A stretch of 64,000 bases of DNA from Clostridium chauvoei (GCF_002327185.1 NZ_CP018624.1:1922001-1986000), one strand, 5' to 3'; shown: positions 27,402-36,864, counted from the first letter of the stretch. Notes: generated by a model from the sequence alone, not told the origin. Numbers and translations: made by a program.

Positions 27402-28046
27402 TTAGACAGCTTTTTCTATCGCTTCTGCAAACTTCTTTGTTATTAATTGTGGTCTTGTTATAGCACCACCAACAACTACCGCAAAAGCTCCCATTTCCAT
27501 TGCTTTTTGTGCTTTTTCTGGAGTATCAAAGTTACCTTCTGCTATTACTGGTTTTTTACAATCCTTAATTAAAGCTTCTAAAACTTCAAAGTTATTTAAT
27601 CCTTTTGAATGCTCTGTATAACCAACTAAAGTTGTTCCTACATAATCAAAACCTATTTCTGCAGCTCTTAACCCTTCTTCTACAGTTGATATGTCTGCCA
27701 TAAACTTTTGATTTGGATAAAGCTTCTTTAAAGATTTTAAAAATTCTATATCTTGATTTATTGTAGCATCTACTGCTAGTACATCTACGCCTGAATTTAC
27801 TAATGCTTCAACTTCCTTCATAGTTGGTGTTATGTAAGAAATCATGCCTTCATAATCTTTCTTTATAATTCCTATTATAGGTAAATCTACTTCTTCTTTT
27901 ATTGCTTTTATATCTTCAACAGTATTTGCACGAATACCTATAGCTCCACCTTGTTTTGCTGCTAATGCCATTTTACTCATTATAAATGAGCTATGTAATG
28001 GCTCATTATCTAATGCTTGGCATGATACTATTAGTCCTGAATTCAT
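27402..28046 (-). CDS. nanE: ManNAc-6-phosphate 2-epimerase, second copy
   Basis: The 214-residue protein has the same blocks as the first NanE ([81 protein letters not shown]) but differs over much of its length, so it is a diverged paralogue. It follows a PTS permease gene by 67 bases. It would turn ManNAc-6-phosphate, if that is what the PTS delivers, into GlcNAc-6-phosphate. Confidence 0.92.
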   Translation of the reverse strand: MNSGLIVSCQALDNEPLHSSFIMSKMALAAKQGGAIGIRANTVEDIKAIKEEVDLPIIGIIKKDYEGMISYITPTMKEVEALVNSGVDVLAVDATINQDIEFLKSLKKLYPNQKFMADISTVEEGLRAAEIGFDYVGTTLVGYTEHSKGLNNFEVLEALIKDCKKPVIAEGNFDTPEKAQKAMEMGAFAVVVGGAITRPQLITKKFAEAIEKAV

Positions 28047-28087
28047 AATGTTCCTCCATAAAATTAAATTATTTATCTTAAGATATA

Positions 28088-28106
28088 GGAGAGCCTTTGG
28101 CTCTCC
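28088..28106 (-). other. Intergenic hairpin between PTS gene and nanE2
   Basis: GGAGAGCC (28088-28095) pairs with GGCTCTCC (28099-28106) around TTT. No T-run follows on the minus strand, so a processing or mRNA-stability hairpin is more likely than a terminator. Confidence 0.5.
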
Positions 28107-28112
28107 TTATAT

Positions 28113-29603
28113 TTATTCAGCTCCAATTATTTCATTGATTCTTTGTTTAATCGGATCTGCCATAGCTCCAAATATTGCTTGTACGCCACCTTTAACTTCT
28201 AGAACTGCTGTAGCCTCTAAAGATTTGATAGCATCTTTATCAACCTTACTTACATCTTTAACTGAAACTCTAAGTCTTGTAATACAAGCATCTACGTCTT
28301 CTATATTTTCTTGACCACCTAATGCAGCTAATACTTGCACTGCAGTTTCTTTTATTGTTTCTTTTGTAACTACTTTTACTTCTTCGCCATCTTCTTCACG
28401 GCCTGGTGTCATTACATTAAATTTAGTTATTAAGAATCTAAATGTTACATAATATAATACTGCCCATACTGCTCCAACAGCTAAAACTAATATCCAATTT
28501 GTTTTTGCATTACCTTGTAATACACCAAATAATGTAAAGTCTATAATTCCACCTGAGAATGTATTACCTATTGATATGTTTAATATGTCAGCTATAAAGA
28601 ATGATAATCCATCAAATATAGCATGTACTACATATAACCATGGTGCAACGAATAAGAACATAAATTCAATTGGTTCTGTTATACCAGTAACAAATGAAGT
28701 TATTGCAGCACCTAGGAATAATCCACCAACTAATTTTCTCTTTGCTTTTGGTACACAATGATACATTGCTAAACATGCAGCAGGTAAACCAAACATCATA
28801 GTTGCAAAACGTCCTGCAAAGAAACGAGTTCCTTCTGTAAATAATCCAACATGATTTGGATCTGCTAATTCTGCAAAGAATATGTTTTGAGCTCCAACAA
28901 CTGTTTGACCTGCAACTGTTGCAACTCCACCTAATTCAGTCATCCAGAATAAAGGATAAATCATATGGTGTAAACCAACAGCTCCTGTTAATCTTAATAA
29001 GAACCCATAAAGGAATGTTCCAAATGCACCTAAGCTAGCAATTGCTGTACCTGCACTTGTTAACCAACCTTGGAATGTAGGCCAAATTAAGAAGAAAATA
29101 CCACCAATAAATATTGCTGAGAATGAGGATACTATTGGTACAAATCTTGAACCACCAAAGAATCCTAAAACAGCTGGTAATTGAATATTATGATATCTAT
29201 TATGTAAATATGCAACGATTGAACCTATAACGATTGAACCAACAACCCCTGTATCTATAGATGTTACATCTGGATTAAAAGCTCCAATCATACCTTTTAT
29301 AGAAGCATTCATAACTAAGAATGCAACTGCTGCTGCTAATGCTGCAGTTCCTTTATCTTTTTTAGCTAAACCAACAGCTAAACCAATACACATAATAAGT
29401 GCTAAGTTAGCAAAAACTACATCTCCTGCTGAAGACATAATTTTGAAAATGCCTTGTAACCATGCAATATTTAAAAATGGGTACGCATTGATTGTGTTTG
29501 GGTTAGATAATGCTCCACCTATTCCTAGTAATAAACCTGCAGCTGGCAAAATAGCTATAGGCAACATAAATGATTTACCGATTTTTTGTAAGCTTTTGAA
29601 CAT
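28113..29603 (-). CDS. PTS EIICB component, glucose/N-acetylglucosamine family
   Basis: The permease (496 residues) has an N-terminal EIIC domain with about ten membrane helices (blocks LPAAGLLLGIGGALSNP, RLTGAVGLHHMIYPLFW, GITEPIEFMFLFVAP) and a C-terminal EIIB domain (about 405-496) with ACITRLRVSV, whose cysteine carries the phosphate. There is no EIIA domain, so it depends on a separate one. Neighbouring nanE2 and an RpiR regulator suggest ManNAc or another amino sugar as cargo; GlcNAc or glucose cannot be excluded. Confidence 0.88.
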   Translation of the reverse strand: MFKSLQKIGKSFMLPIAILPAAGLLLGIGGALSNPNTINAYPFLNIAWLQGIFKIMSSAGDVVFANLALIMCIGLAVGLAKKDKGTAALAAAVAFLVMNASIKGMIGAFNPDVTSIDTGVVGSIVIGSIVAYLHNRYHNIQLPAVLGFFGGSRFVPIVSSFSAIFIGGIFFLIWPTFQGWLTSAGTAIASLGAFGTFLYGFLLRLTGAVGLHHMIYPLFWMTELGGVATVAGQTVVGAQNIFFAELADPNHVGLFTEGTRFFAGRFATMMFGLPAACLAMYHCVPKAKRKLVGGLFLGAAITSFVTGITEPIEFMFLFVAPWLYVVHAIFDGLSFFIADILNISIGNTFSGGIIDFTLFGVLQGNAKTNWILVLAVGAVWAVLYYVTFRFLITKFNVMTPGREEDGEEVKVVTKETIKETAVQVLAALGGQENIEDVDACITRLRVSVKDVSKVDKDAIKSLEATAVLEVKGGVQAIFGAMADPIKQRINEIIGAE

Positions 29604-29677
29604 TTTATTACTCCCCTTTATTATATCTTTAGTATTTATTTTTTCTTTTGGGAAATTCTAAGATATTTTACATAAGT

Positions 29678-29693
29678 ATAATAACGTTTTCAT
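29678..29693 (-). promoter_or_regulatory. Candidate cre (CcpA) site before the PTS gene
   Basis: ATGAAAACGTTATTAT on the minus strand matches the cre consensus WTGNNARCGNWWWCAW at all but one defined position. It lies downstream of the promoter, where bound CcpA would block elongation. Confidence 0.55.
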
Positions 29694-29747
29694 AGGTTCT
29701 ATAAAAAAATCTCTTAGTTTCTCCCATTGGTTTAAAATAGTTTTTAT

Positions 29748-29770
29748 TTATTTTGAAAATTTCAAAATAA
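29748..29770. promoter_or_regulatory. Palindrome 1, candidate RpiR operator
   Basis: Arms TTATTTTGA (29748-29756) and TCAAAATAA (29762-29770) are exact complements around AAATT. The site lies just after the -10 box of the PTS promoter. The gap 29604-29908 holds only these sites and a terminator. Confidence 0.6.
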
Positions 29771-29786
29771 TTTTCTTTTCACATAA

Positions 29787-29815
29787 AGAATATCACATAA
29801 AATTTATTTTGACAA
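29787..29815 (-). promoter_or_regulatory. Promoter of the PTS-nanE2 operon
   Basis: TTGTCA (29815-29810), 17-base spacer, TATTCT (29792-29787) on the minus strand. Palindromes lie on both sides. Confidence 0.65.
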
Positions 29816-29828
29816 TACTTTTTTTAAA

Positions 29829-29841
29829 GAAAATAATTTTC
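29829..29841. promoter_or_regulatory. Palindrome 2, candidate RpiR operator
   Basis: GAAAATAATTTTC is a perfect 13-bp palindrome 14 bases upstream of the -35 box. Confidence 0.55.
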
Positions 29842-29871
29842 ATACCGATTAATTTTTACTTGCATAAAAAA

Positions 29872-29893
29872 AGCTTCACTTTAATGTGAAGCT
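29872..29893 (-). terminator. Terminator after gene 29909-30559
   Basis: AGCTTCAC pairs with GTGAAGCT (29872-29879 with 29886-29893); a run of seven T follows on the minus strand. Confidence 0.85.
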
Positions 29894-29908
29894 CAAGTAT
29901 TAAATAGA

Positions 29909-30559
29909 TTAATCTATTGTAAAATCATAATTAATATATGGTTCTATTGTAGTATTTATTCCTTTAAGAACATCTATCCAATAATCTTTCTTTATAAACT
30001 TGTCCTTTTTTTTATTTTCATCATCCGTTTGTATTACAGTATCATTAAATTCTTTATAGAATTTTTCTAAATCCTTAGACATATCTTGCATTACCTTAAA
30101 ATCTTCTAATATTTTATCTTTTAGAACTAATTTATTATTTAATGTTTCCATTTCTAAAGTTAAATAGCCAAATATTAAATTCTCAATTCTTTCACAAATT
30201 TCATTTGGTTTAGTATCTTCTATTTTCTTTTTACTTAATGAAATAATACTTTGATTTGAGTAATCACCATATTCAGACCATAAGTCTGTCATAGATTTTG
30301 ATATAGAACTATAGTTTTTATATAATTTTAATAGTTCTTCATTAGAAATACTTCCAGATTTAATTCCTTGATCTAAGATTAATGATATGCTTTCATTTCT
30401 ATGCCTTATTTGTTCTATATTATTGTATGATTGTTTTTTAGCTTCATATCTATAGCTTGAGTTTACAACGGACATATAAACGTTTACTATTAGACTTATC
30501 AATAAAACACCAACTATAAAAAGTATGCTGTTATTCTTGCTAAATTTAAAAGCTTTCAT
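29909..30559 (-). CDS. Single-pass membrane protein of unknown function
   Basis: I do not recognise this 216-residue protein. One membrane segment lies at about 11-30 (ILFIVGVLLISLIVNVYMSV). The remainder is charged and helical with coiled-coil character, and would face outside. GGGGG precedes the ATG and a terminator follows, so it is a single-gene unit. Confidence 0.6.
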   Translation of the reverse strand: MKAFKFSKNNSILFIVGVLLISLIVNVYMSVVNSSYRYEAKKQSYNNIEQIRHRNESISLILDQGIKSGSISNEELLKLYKNYSSISKSMTDLWSEYGDYSNQSIISLSKKKIEDTKPNEICERIENLIFGYLTLEMETLNNKLVLKDKILEDFKVMQDMSKDLEKFYKEFNDTVIQTDDENKKKDKFIKKDYWIDVLKGINTTIEPYINYDFTID

Positions 30560-30651
30560 AAAACACCCCCATGCATATCTTTAGTATATCACATTTCCAT
30601 AAAAAACTCTATAGTAGGTTTTCTATGGAAATTATGATTACTTTTTTCCCA

Positions 30652-31989
30652 CTATCTAGCCCAATCGTGTTGTAACTCTCTATACATTTCTAAGCCAGTA
30701 TTTCCACCTTCACCTTTTTTAGTTCTACCTGCTATTCTTTTAATTTGACCATAAGGATAGATTAATGATAAGTCCTCATCACCAGTTAACACCCAAATTG
30801 TATTAGCATTAATAGGCCTTATTTCTAATTCTCTTTCCCCTACCCCATCAGTAAAATATATAAGTACATGGTTTCTAAGATTATTTTCTTTTATATACTT
30901 AAAAACAGGTGAAAATTTTGTTGATCCTGTATTTGTTAATCTCTTTTTTATATCGCCTTTAGATTTTATTCTATACACTCTTCTAATATCATTATCACAT
31001 TCAATAATAGTTATCTTATTAGATCTAGTCTTTGTTATTTCTAAAATTTCTACCATTATTTTATGTAACTCATCATCACTCATAGATGCACTTATATCTA
31101 TAGCAACTAATATTTCTGGTACACTATTAGGTAAATTTCCTCTTAAGTCTAATCTTTCTGGTTGCCTTCTATTTCTTCTTGTTATAGTTTTCTTTTCCCC
31201 TGCTCTTAAAGATGGTATAAGTTTTTTCAATGCCTTTTGCCAAGATATTTCTGCTTTTTCTGTATATCCAATAATTATCTTTTCTATATCCTTTGGGGCT
31301 TTACCTTTAAAAGAATTAGTAGCAGTTTTTCTTGTCATATCTTTAATTGCATCTTTGTTTAATATAGCCTCTGCCCATACATCATGAGCTTTTGAAATAT
31401 CTATAACTCTTGCAATAGAATCATTTCCTTTACTATCTATTATATGGTTTAATTTATTATTTATTGCTTTTTCTATTTCATATGCATATATTTCTGCTGG
31501 CTTGTCATCTTTTAAATCTAAGCTAAGCTCTCTATTTACTCTTTCAATTTTATATGAATCCATTGGCAAATTCTTTATAAATTGATTTATTGAAATATCT
31601 AAGGCTAAATTTACAGACATAGTCTTATATTTATTTTTAAGATTCTTTTCTAATTCATAATGATTGTACATTATATGATATATTTCATGTTTAAATAAAG
31701 CATTCATTTCTTTTTTATCATACATCAAAAAAAGTATAGGATTAAAATACATTTTAAAACCTTCCATTTGAGGTATAGTAGCTAAAGGATATGTTATATC
31801 TAAGCGTATTTCTCTTTTTATTTTAGTCATAAATTGACCAAAGAAACTATCATCTTTTTCTAACATATCAATTATCACACTCTCAACTAACGAAAAAAAT
31901 CTTCTACTAAAATCACTTTTAATATCATTTTTCCCCTCAAATTCTAATGCTTCTTTTAAAAGCTCATCTCGCTTTTCATCAAAAGACAT
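30652..31989 (-). CDS. Metallopeptidase-like/vWA protein (COG3864/DUF2201 type)
   Basis: The 445 residues combine an N-terminal zincin-like domain with HEIYHIMYNHY (an HExxH motif, near 127-131) and a C-terminal von Willebrand A domain (ILVAIDISASMSD near 305, a MIDAS DxSxS motif; then LIYFTDGVGE). Pairing with a MoxR ATPase directly upstream (32-base gap) is characteristic of this family. The usual idea is an ATPase that remodels a vWA-bound target; the target is unknown. It is the last gene of a three-gene operon. Confidence 0.85.
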   Translation of the reverse strand: MSFDEKRDELLKEALEFEGKNDIKSDFSRRFFSLVESVIIDMLEKDDSFFGQFMTKIKREIRLDITYPLATIPQMEGFKMYFNPILFLMYDKKEMNALFKHEIYHIMYNHYELEKNLKNKYKTMSVNLALDISINQFIKNLPMDSYKIERVNRELSLDLKDDKPAEIYAYEIEKAINNKLNHIIDSKGNDSIARVIDISKAHDVWAEAILNKDAIKDMTRKTATNSFKGKAPKDIEKIIIGYTEKAEISWQKALKKLIPSLRAGEKKTITRRNRRQPERLDLRGNLPNSVPEILVAIDISASMSDDELHKIMVEILEITKTRSNKITIIECDNDIRRVYRIKSKGDIKKRLTNTGSTKFSPVFKYIKENNLRNHVLIYFTDGVGERELEIRPINANTIWVLTGDEDLSLIYPYGQIKRIAGRTKKGEGGNTGLEMYRELQHDWAR

Positions 31990-32021
31990 ACTATCCCTCC
32001 TTTAATATATTTATAATATCT

Positions 32022-33107
32022 TTATTCATAAATATTAAAAAATGCATCTAAGAAGGACTCTTCTTCTAGTAAAGCTTTATATAACTCTTTACTTTCATCA
32101 CTTTTTATCTCTCTCATTATTCCAAGTCTTAAATCCTTTGGATAAAGCTTTAATAACTCTCCAAACAACTTTAAGTTTTTCGATTCTTTATTATCTTCTA
32201 AATATCCTAAAGAATTTTTAGCTAATATATATAATCTTGAGTGACTTTCTCTTTGAATATCCTCTTTAAATTCAAAAGGTAAAATATTATATTCAAATAA
32301 ATCCTTTGCCTTAATTAAAGGATTCTTAGTGTTCTTTATATAATTTATAAAATCTGTTGCAATACTTACTCCTACATTTCCTTTTACTACATTATAAAAA
32401 GTATCTAGTGAAATATTGCCTTTATTTTTTTGATATACTTTATAAGATTTCCCTATTCTTTCCCAACTTCTTGGACTTGCTTTTATATTTTCTCTTGAAT
32501 TAGGAGTATTTAAATACTCTGGAAAAGTTGATAGAAATTCAACTATATGCTCATGAACCTTTACTTCCTTACTCATTGCCCATTTAATCCATTCTTTTAT
32601 ATCTGAGTCCATTTCTATCCATACAAATCTATCTTCTTGAGCTCTATCCATATCTACAACTTGATAATCACTATCTTCAAATCCTTCATATTTATTAGAA
32701 GGATTCATTGCTGCTACAATCCTTACTTCATTGTTTAAATTGTATCCATTTATCTCTCTATTTAAAATTAAGTTCATTAATTCCTGTTGAACTGCATGCT
32801 CACATCTATTAAGTTCATCTATAAATAATAATACACCTTTATATTTTAAGTTACTTAAAGCCTCTTCTACCTCTAAAAGCTTGTAATGAGTCGCATATAT
32901 AGTTTTTTTATTTTCAACTATAGGTAATCCCCCTATTTCTCCTTCTTTTAAAAGATTAGCATCTATAGTTACTAAATAAAGTTCTTCTTTTTTACATAAA
33001 TTTTTTACTAATGCTGTTTTACCTATACCAGCTTCCCCTATTATTAAAGGAACATCGCCTGAGGCTAAAACTAACTCTATTGTATTTATAGCTTCTGAAA
33101 ATTTCAT
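32022..33107 (-). CDS. MoxR-like AAA+ ATPase
   Basis: The 361-residue protein has Walker A (GEAGIGKTALV, residues 23-33), Walker B (GVLLFIDELNRC near 93) and sensor 1 (VRIVAAMNPSNKYEG), the pattern of MoxR-type ATPases. Such proteins act as hexameric chaperones with vWA partners. It lies between the repeat protein and the metallopeptidase/vWA gene, with a good GAAGGAA ribosome site. Confidence 0.9.
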   Translation of the reverse strand: MKFSEAINTIELVLASGDVPLIIGEAGIGKTALVKNLCKKEELYLVTIDANLLKEGEIGGLPIVENKKTIYATHYKLLEVEEALSNLKYKGVLLFIDELNRCEHAVQQELMNLILNREINGYNLNNEVRIVAAMNPSNKYEGFEDSDYQVVDMDRAQEDRFVWIEMDSDIKEWIKWAMSKEVKVHEHIVEFLSTFPEYLNTPNSRENIKASPRSWERIGKSYKVYQKNKGNISLDTFYNVVKGNVGVSIATDFINYIKNTKNPLIKAKDLFEYNILPFEFKEDIQRESHSRLYILAKNSLGYLEDNKESKNLKLFGELLKLYPKDLRLGIMREIKSDESKELYKALLEEESFLDAFFNIYE

Positions 33108-33134
33108 ATTAATTCCTTCTTTCCTAACCTTATG

Positions 33135-33905
33135 CTAACTTAACTTATAATCAACTAATAAGATTTTAGCCTTTTTACTTCCGTATTCTCTAATAAAATT
33201 TATTTTATCCATTTCTAAGATTTCAAGTTCTAAAAAGTCCTTTATATATTTTTCATCTACTTTATTTGTTTTTACCTTATCAATTAAAACATCTACTACA
33301 TTTTCTACATCTATAGAATCATAAACATATTTAACTATATTAATATTTTCACTAATTAATATTTTTAACTCATCTATATCATAAGAAATATAATTTATCG
33401 CTTCTTCATCTTCTTTTACTGCTTTTTTTCTTACCTCTAAACTAGGGTTTTCAATAAATCTAATTGCACCCCAATAATTATTTATAGCTGCTAACTGAAC
33501 TTCTTCTGATGGATTTTTTATATATTTAATGGCATCATAATCTTTAGTAACAGCTAATAACTGTATCTCTTCTGATGGATTTTCTACAAATTGTATCGCC
33601 CACCCTTTTGTTTCTACAGCCTCTTTTATTACCTTTTCTGATGGATTTTTTATGTACTTTAATGAATTCCATAAAGCTTTTACTGAAAATATAGCAAGTT
33701 CTTCATCTAGATCCTCTATATATTCTATCGATAATGGATTATTTTCAATTGCAAGCTTTTTCATATCAAAGCTTTGATTTTGTACATACCTTATTGCCAT
33801 TCCATTTTTCTTTAAGGCTTCAAATATTAATTGTTCATCCGGATTTTCAATGTATCTTATATATAAAGGATTATCACAAATCTTTTTAAAATCACTTTCT
33901 TTCAA
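33135..33905 (-). CDS. Repeat protein (DUF4116-like), partner of MoxR/vWA genes
   Basis: The 256-residue protein is made largely of repeats of about 24 residues with the core A-x-x-YIKNPSEEVQLxA (for example SLKYIKNPSEKVIKEAV, AIKYIKNPSEEVQLAAI, AIRFIENPSLEVRKKAV). About six can be counted between residues 10 and 165. The pattern is like DUF4116 and suggests an alpha-helical binding scaffold. It starts with TTG behind GAAGGAAG. As first gene of the operon it may present targets to the ATPase, but this is inference. Confidence 0.75.
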   Translation of the reverse strand: MKESDFKKICDNPLYIRYIENPDEQLIFEALKKNGMAIRYVQNQSFDMKKLAIENNPLSIEYIEDLDEELAIFSVKALWNSLKYIKNPSEKVIKEAVETKGWAIQFVENPSEEIQLLAVTKDYDAIKYIKNPSEEVQLAAINNYWGAIRFIENPSLEVRKKAVKEDEEAINYISYDIDELKILISENINIVKYVYDSIDVENVVDVLIDKVKTNKVDEKYIKDFLELEILEMDKINFIREYGSKKAKILLVDYKLS

Positions 33906-34080
33906 AATTCTTCCTTCTTTCTACTTTATTTATAATTATCTTAAATATATTATACAACTTCTAATTGATAATTACTATTATTAAATATTGTATATCTTGT
34001 ATAATGTATTATCTATATGAATTGATTTTTTATATAAACTTATTTTAAGTAAAATTCTATAATTTATATAAATAAAAAAT

Positions 34081-34106
34081 GGTAACTAGAGCAAATTCTA
34101 GTTACC
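34081..34106 (-). terminator. Terminator after small alarmone synthetase
   Basis: GGTAACTAGA (34081-34090) pairs with TCTAGTTACC (34097-34106), then ATTTTTT on the minus strand. Confidence 0.88.
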
Positions 34107-34112
34107 TTTATA

Positions 34113-34907
34113 CTAATTTTCTTTATATTTATTAATATCTCTTTTTATTGATGCAAGTAAATTATTTAATTCCCAAACTTCTCCTTCTTCAATTAACTTA
34201 TTTAAAGAAACTTGGTATCTACTTGCTTCTGCTACTTTTCCTATAGATATAAGTGTTAATATGCTACTCATTATATTGGATATTATATCGGATTTAATTT
34301 CAAATAATTTTTGTGCATCTTTAATTTCATCCTTAATATCTAACATTTGTTCATCTAATTCAAAAGCTGCATCTGCTGCCTTTTTTAATTTACCTTGTAT
34401 TTCTATAGGTATTTGCTTTTTATATTTGTAATTTAATGAATGCTCAATAGTTGCCCAGAAATTCATAGCTAATGTTCTTATTTGAAATTCTGCTAAAATT
34501 TCAGTTGGTCCTTCAGCCATATTTATAGGATATTTTATAATCATATGATAACTTCTATATCCACTACCCTTTACATTTCTTACATAATCCTTTTCGTATA
34601 ATATTTGCATGTCTTTTCTTCCTCGTAAAAGTTCTACTACTGTATCTATATCGTCCACGAATTGACACATTATCCTAAGACCTGCAATATCTTCCATTTC
34701 ATATTTTAATCTATCTAAAGGAATTTGAAACTTATTAGCTTTTTCTAAAAGGCTTGAAACTTCTTTTACTCTTCCTGTAACAAATTCTATTGGTGAATAT
34801 TCATTTTTCTTTCTATATTCTTTTCTTATACTTCTAAGTTTTACTTTTAGTTCATCTACCGCCTGCTCATAAGGCATTAAAAAACTTTTCCAATCATGAA
34901 TTGCCAT
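34113..34907 (-). CDS. Small alarmone synthetase (RelQ/YjbM-like ppGpp synthetase)
   Basis: It makes (p)ppGpp from ATP and GDP or GTP. The 264 residues contain only the synthetase domain: DIAGLRIMCQFVDD, RNVKGSGYRSYHMIIKYP, EFQIRTLAMNFWATIEHSLNYKY. The N-terminal HD hydrolase and the C-terminal TGS/ACT parts of full Rel are absent. The C-terminal helices (DEQMLDIKDEIKDAQKLF) fit the tetramer-forming tail of RelQ proteins. Single gene, own terminator. Confidence 0.92.
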   Translation of the reverse strand: MAIHDWKSFLMPYEQAVDELKVKLRSIRKEYRKKNEYSPIEFVTGRVKEVSSLLEKANKFQIPLDRLKYEMEDIAGLRIMCQFVDDIDTVVELLRGRKDMQILYEKDYVRNVKGSGYRSYHMIIKYPINMAEGPTEILAEFQIRTLAMNFWATIEHSLNYKYKKQIPIEIQGKLKKAADAAFELDEQMLDIKDEIKDAQKLFEIKSDIISNIMSSILTLISIGKVAEASRYQVSLNKLIEEGEVWELNNLLASIKRDINKYKEN

Positions 34908-35054
34908 TTTAACTCACCCTTTTTAAATCTCACCTTATCTATTATATCAAAAAATTTAAAATGTGTAATCAAATTATATAAATTATAAGTTTTTTTATTT
35001 TTTCTGAGTATTAAGTATAAATTTTTTCATTTTTTATACGATTATTATATTTTA

Positions 35055-35110
35055 ATATGTTATATTTTACAACGAATAATTTATATGTTATATTTTACAA
35101 CGAATAATTT
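35055..35110 (+). repeat. Exact 28-bp tandem duplication in the leader of the DUF2225 gene
   Basis: Two back-to-back identical 28-base units (35055-35082 and 35083-35110), each containing ATATTTTACAACGAATAATT. They end two bases before the GGAGG ribosome site, so they may duplicate promoter or leader elements. Confidence 0.85.
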
Positions 35111-35128
35111 GTTGGAGGTGATTATTTA

Positions 35129-35899
35129 ATGTCCAATATTTTTGATGGCTTAGAAGCTTTCGGTTTTGATAACATTAATAGTACGAATTTATTTAATTTA
35201 CATAAAGACATTAACTTAAAAAATCCAGATAAAGAAATAAATCATATCTTCTTAAAGAAAGTCCATTGCCCTGTGTGTGAAAATACTTTCGGTACTCCTG
35301 CAGTTAAAGTAAATTCCCCTAGAATTTTATCTAAAGATTCTGATTTTTTCGTACGATATTATATAATAAATCCATATTTTTATGAAGTGTGGGTTTGTCC
35401 ATACTGTGGTTATTCTGCTATGAAAGTAGATTTCCCCAAAATACGTAATTACCAAATAGAACTAGTTAAAGAAAAGGTTTTATCTAAATGGAAAAATAGA
35501 GAATATGGTGATATTTTTACTCCTGAAATTGCAATCGAAAGATATAAACTAGCACTTTTAAATGCTATGGTAATGGAAAGTAGAAATAGTACTAAGGCTA
35601 TGATTTGTTTAAAAATAGCTTGGATGTATAGATTGCTAGAAGATTCTAATAATGAAAATACATTTCTTAATCAAGCATTAATAGGTTTTACTGAAGCCTT
35701 TAGTACTGAAGGATTTCCTCTTTATGGATTAGATAGATTTTCTACTATGTTTTTATTAGGTGAGTTATGCAGAAGACTTCGTAAAGATTCCGATGCATTA
35801 CTATGGTTTTCAAAGGTTATTACATCACGAGGAGCTTCTAATAAAATAAAAGAAATGGCTCGTGACGGAAGAGATAAAATTAAGGAGGCAATACAATGA
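35129..35899 (+). CDS. DUF2225 protein with zinc-ribbon cysteines
   Basis: The 256 residues have CPVC (near 50) and, about 45 residues later, [16 protein letters not shown], the cysteine pairs of DUF2225 proteins, then helical TPR-like repeats ([37 protein letters not shown]). Function unknown. The stop overlaps the start of the chemoreceptor-like gene by 4 bases (ATGA), so the two are translationally coupled. GGAGGTG lies 9 bases before the ATG. Confidence 0.82.
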   Translation: MSNIFDGLEAFGFDNINSTNLFNLHKDINLKNPDKEINHIFLKKVHCPVCENTFGTPAVKVNSPRILSKDSDFFVRYYIINPYFYEVWVCPYCGYSAMKVDFPKIRNYQIELVKEKVLSKWKNREYGDIFTPEIAIERYKLALLNAMVMESRNSTKAMICLKIAWMYRLLEDSNNENTFLNQALIGFTEAFSTEGFPLYGLDRFSTMFLLGELCRRLRKDSDALLWFSKVITSRGASNKIKEMARDGRDKIKEAIQ

Positions 35900-36864
35900 C
35901 TTTACTTTCAATTTTTAAAAAGAATAATGTGGTCGAAGCTGAAAAAATCCAAGAGGATATATCTGAAAAAACAATTGATAACAAATTAGATATATCTGAT
36001 AATGTTAAATCTCAAATTAAATCTTTAAGTGAAAATAGCTCTAATATTTCATCAGCTATTCAAGAATCTAGTAAATCTTTAACTAATCTTACAAATGTCA
36101 CAATAAAGCAATCAGAAGAAATTAATAGCGCAACTTCTGTTTTATCAGAATTCAATTCTTATATGAACGATCTTGCTTATAATATTACAAACGTACATAT
36201 ATCAATACTTGATGCTGATAAGCTTGCAAATACAGGACTTAACACTTTTTCAGATTTAAATTCATCTTTAAGTTCTTTAAGAGTATCTTTTAATACAGTT
36301 ACTAACACTGTAAATTCTTTAATTACAAAATTAGAATCTATAAATACTATTACAGATTCTATAAATCAAATAGCTAACCAAACTAACTTACTATCCTTAA
36401 ACGCTGCTATAGAGGCAGCTAGAGCTGGTGAAGCTGGAAAAGGGTTCTCTGTAGTTGCTGCTGAAGTAAGAAAACTTGCTGAAAACTCTAAAGATTCAGT
36501 TGAAAATATTAGTAATATATTAGAAGATATTAAATCTGATATTTTAAGTGTATCTGATGCAATGAATATCAGTAATACTGCTATTGATACTCAAGATAAG
36601 ACTTTAAATGGTACAAAAGATAGTTTAAATAATATTAAATCTTCTATTAGTGATTCTGTAAATGAAATTAATAGTTGTATTGTAAACCTAACCACAGCAT
36701 CTTCTCAAAAAGATACTGTTATCTCTATGATGAAGGATGCGTCAACAATTTCTCAAGAACACACAGCTCTATGTGAAGAAATTGCTGCTAACATAGATAT
36801 TCAAGCTAGAAATGTTGAGATATTTGATGAGTCAATTTCTAAATTAGAAAATGAACTGAATTAA
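35896..36864 (+). CDS. Soluble methyl-accepting-chemotaxis-like protein
   Basis: The 322-residue protein has no membrane segment or recognisable sensor domain. Almost all of it is coiled coil, with the MCP hairpin tip ([20 protein letters not shown] near 158, then [19 protein letters not shown]). It starts inside the end of the DUF2225 gene. No che genes are in the window and the presumed host group is non-motile, so it may organise something other than flagellar taxis, with DUF2225 as possible input. Confidence 0.85.
   Translation: MTLLSIFKKNNVVEAEKIQEDISEKTIDNKLDISDNVKSQIKSLSENSSNISSAIQESSKSLTNLTNVTIKQSEEINSATSVLSEFNSYMNDLAYNITNVHISILDADKLANTGLNTFSDLNSSLSSLRVSFNTVTNTVNSLITKLESINTITDSINQIANQTNLLSLNAAIEAARAGEAGKGFSVVAAEVRKLAENSKDSVENISNILEDIKSDILSVSDAMNISNTAIDTQDKTLNGTKDSLNNIKSSISDSVNEINSCIVNLTTASSQKDTVISMMKDASTISQEHTALCEEIAANIDIQARNVEIFDESISKLENELN

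Noticed and set aside
29748..29841. The two palindromes as transcription terminators
   Set aside because: They bracket a promoter and lack T-runs on the correct side; the terminator of the upstream gene is at 29872-29893.
34113..34907. Full-length Rel/SpoT
   Set aside because: Only the synthetase domain is present; no HD, TGS or ACT parts.
35055..35110. CRISPR-like repeat
   Set aside because: Just two adjacent copies with no spacer; a simple tandem duplication.
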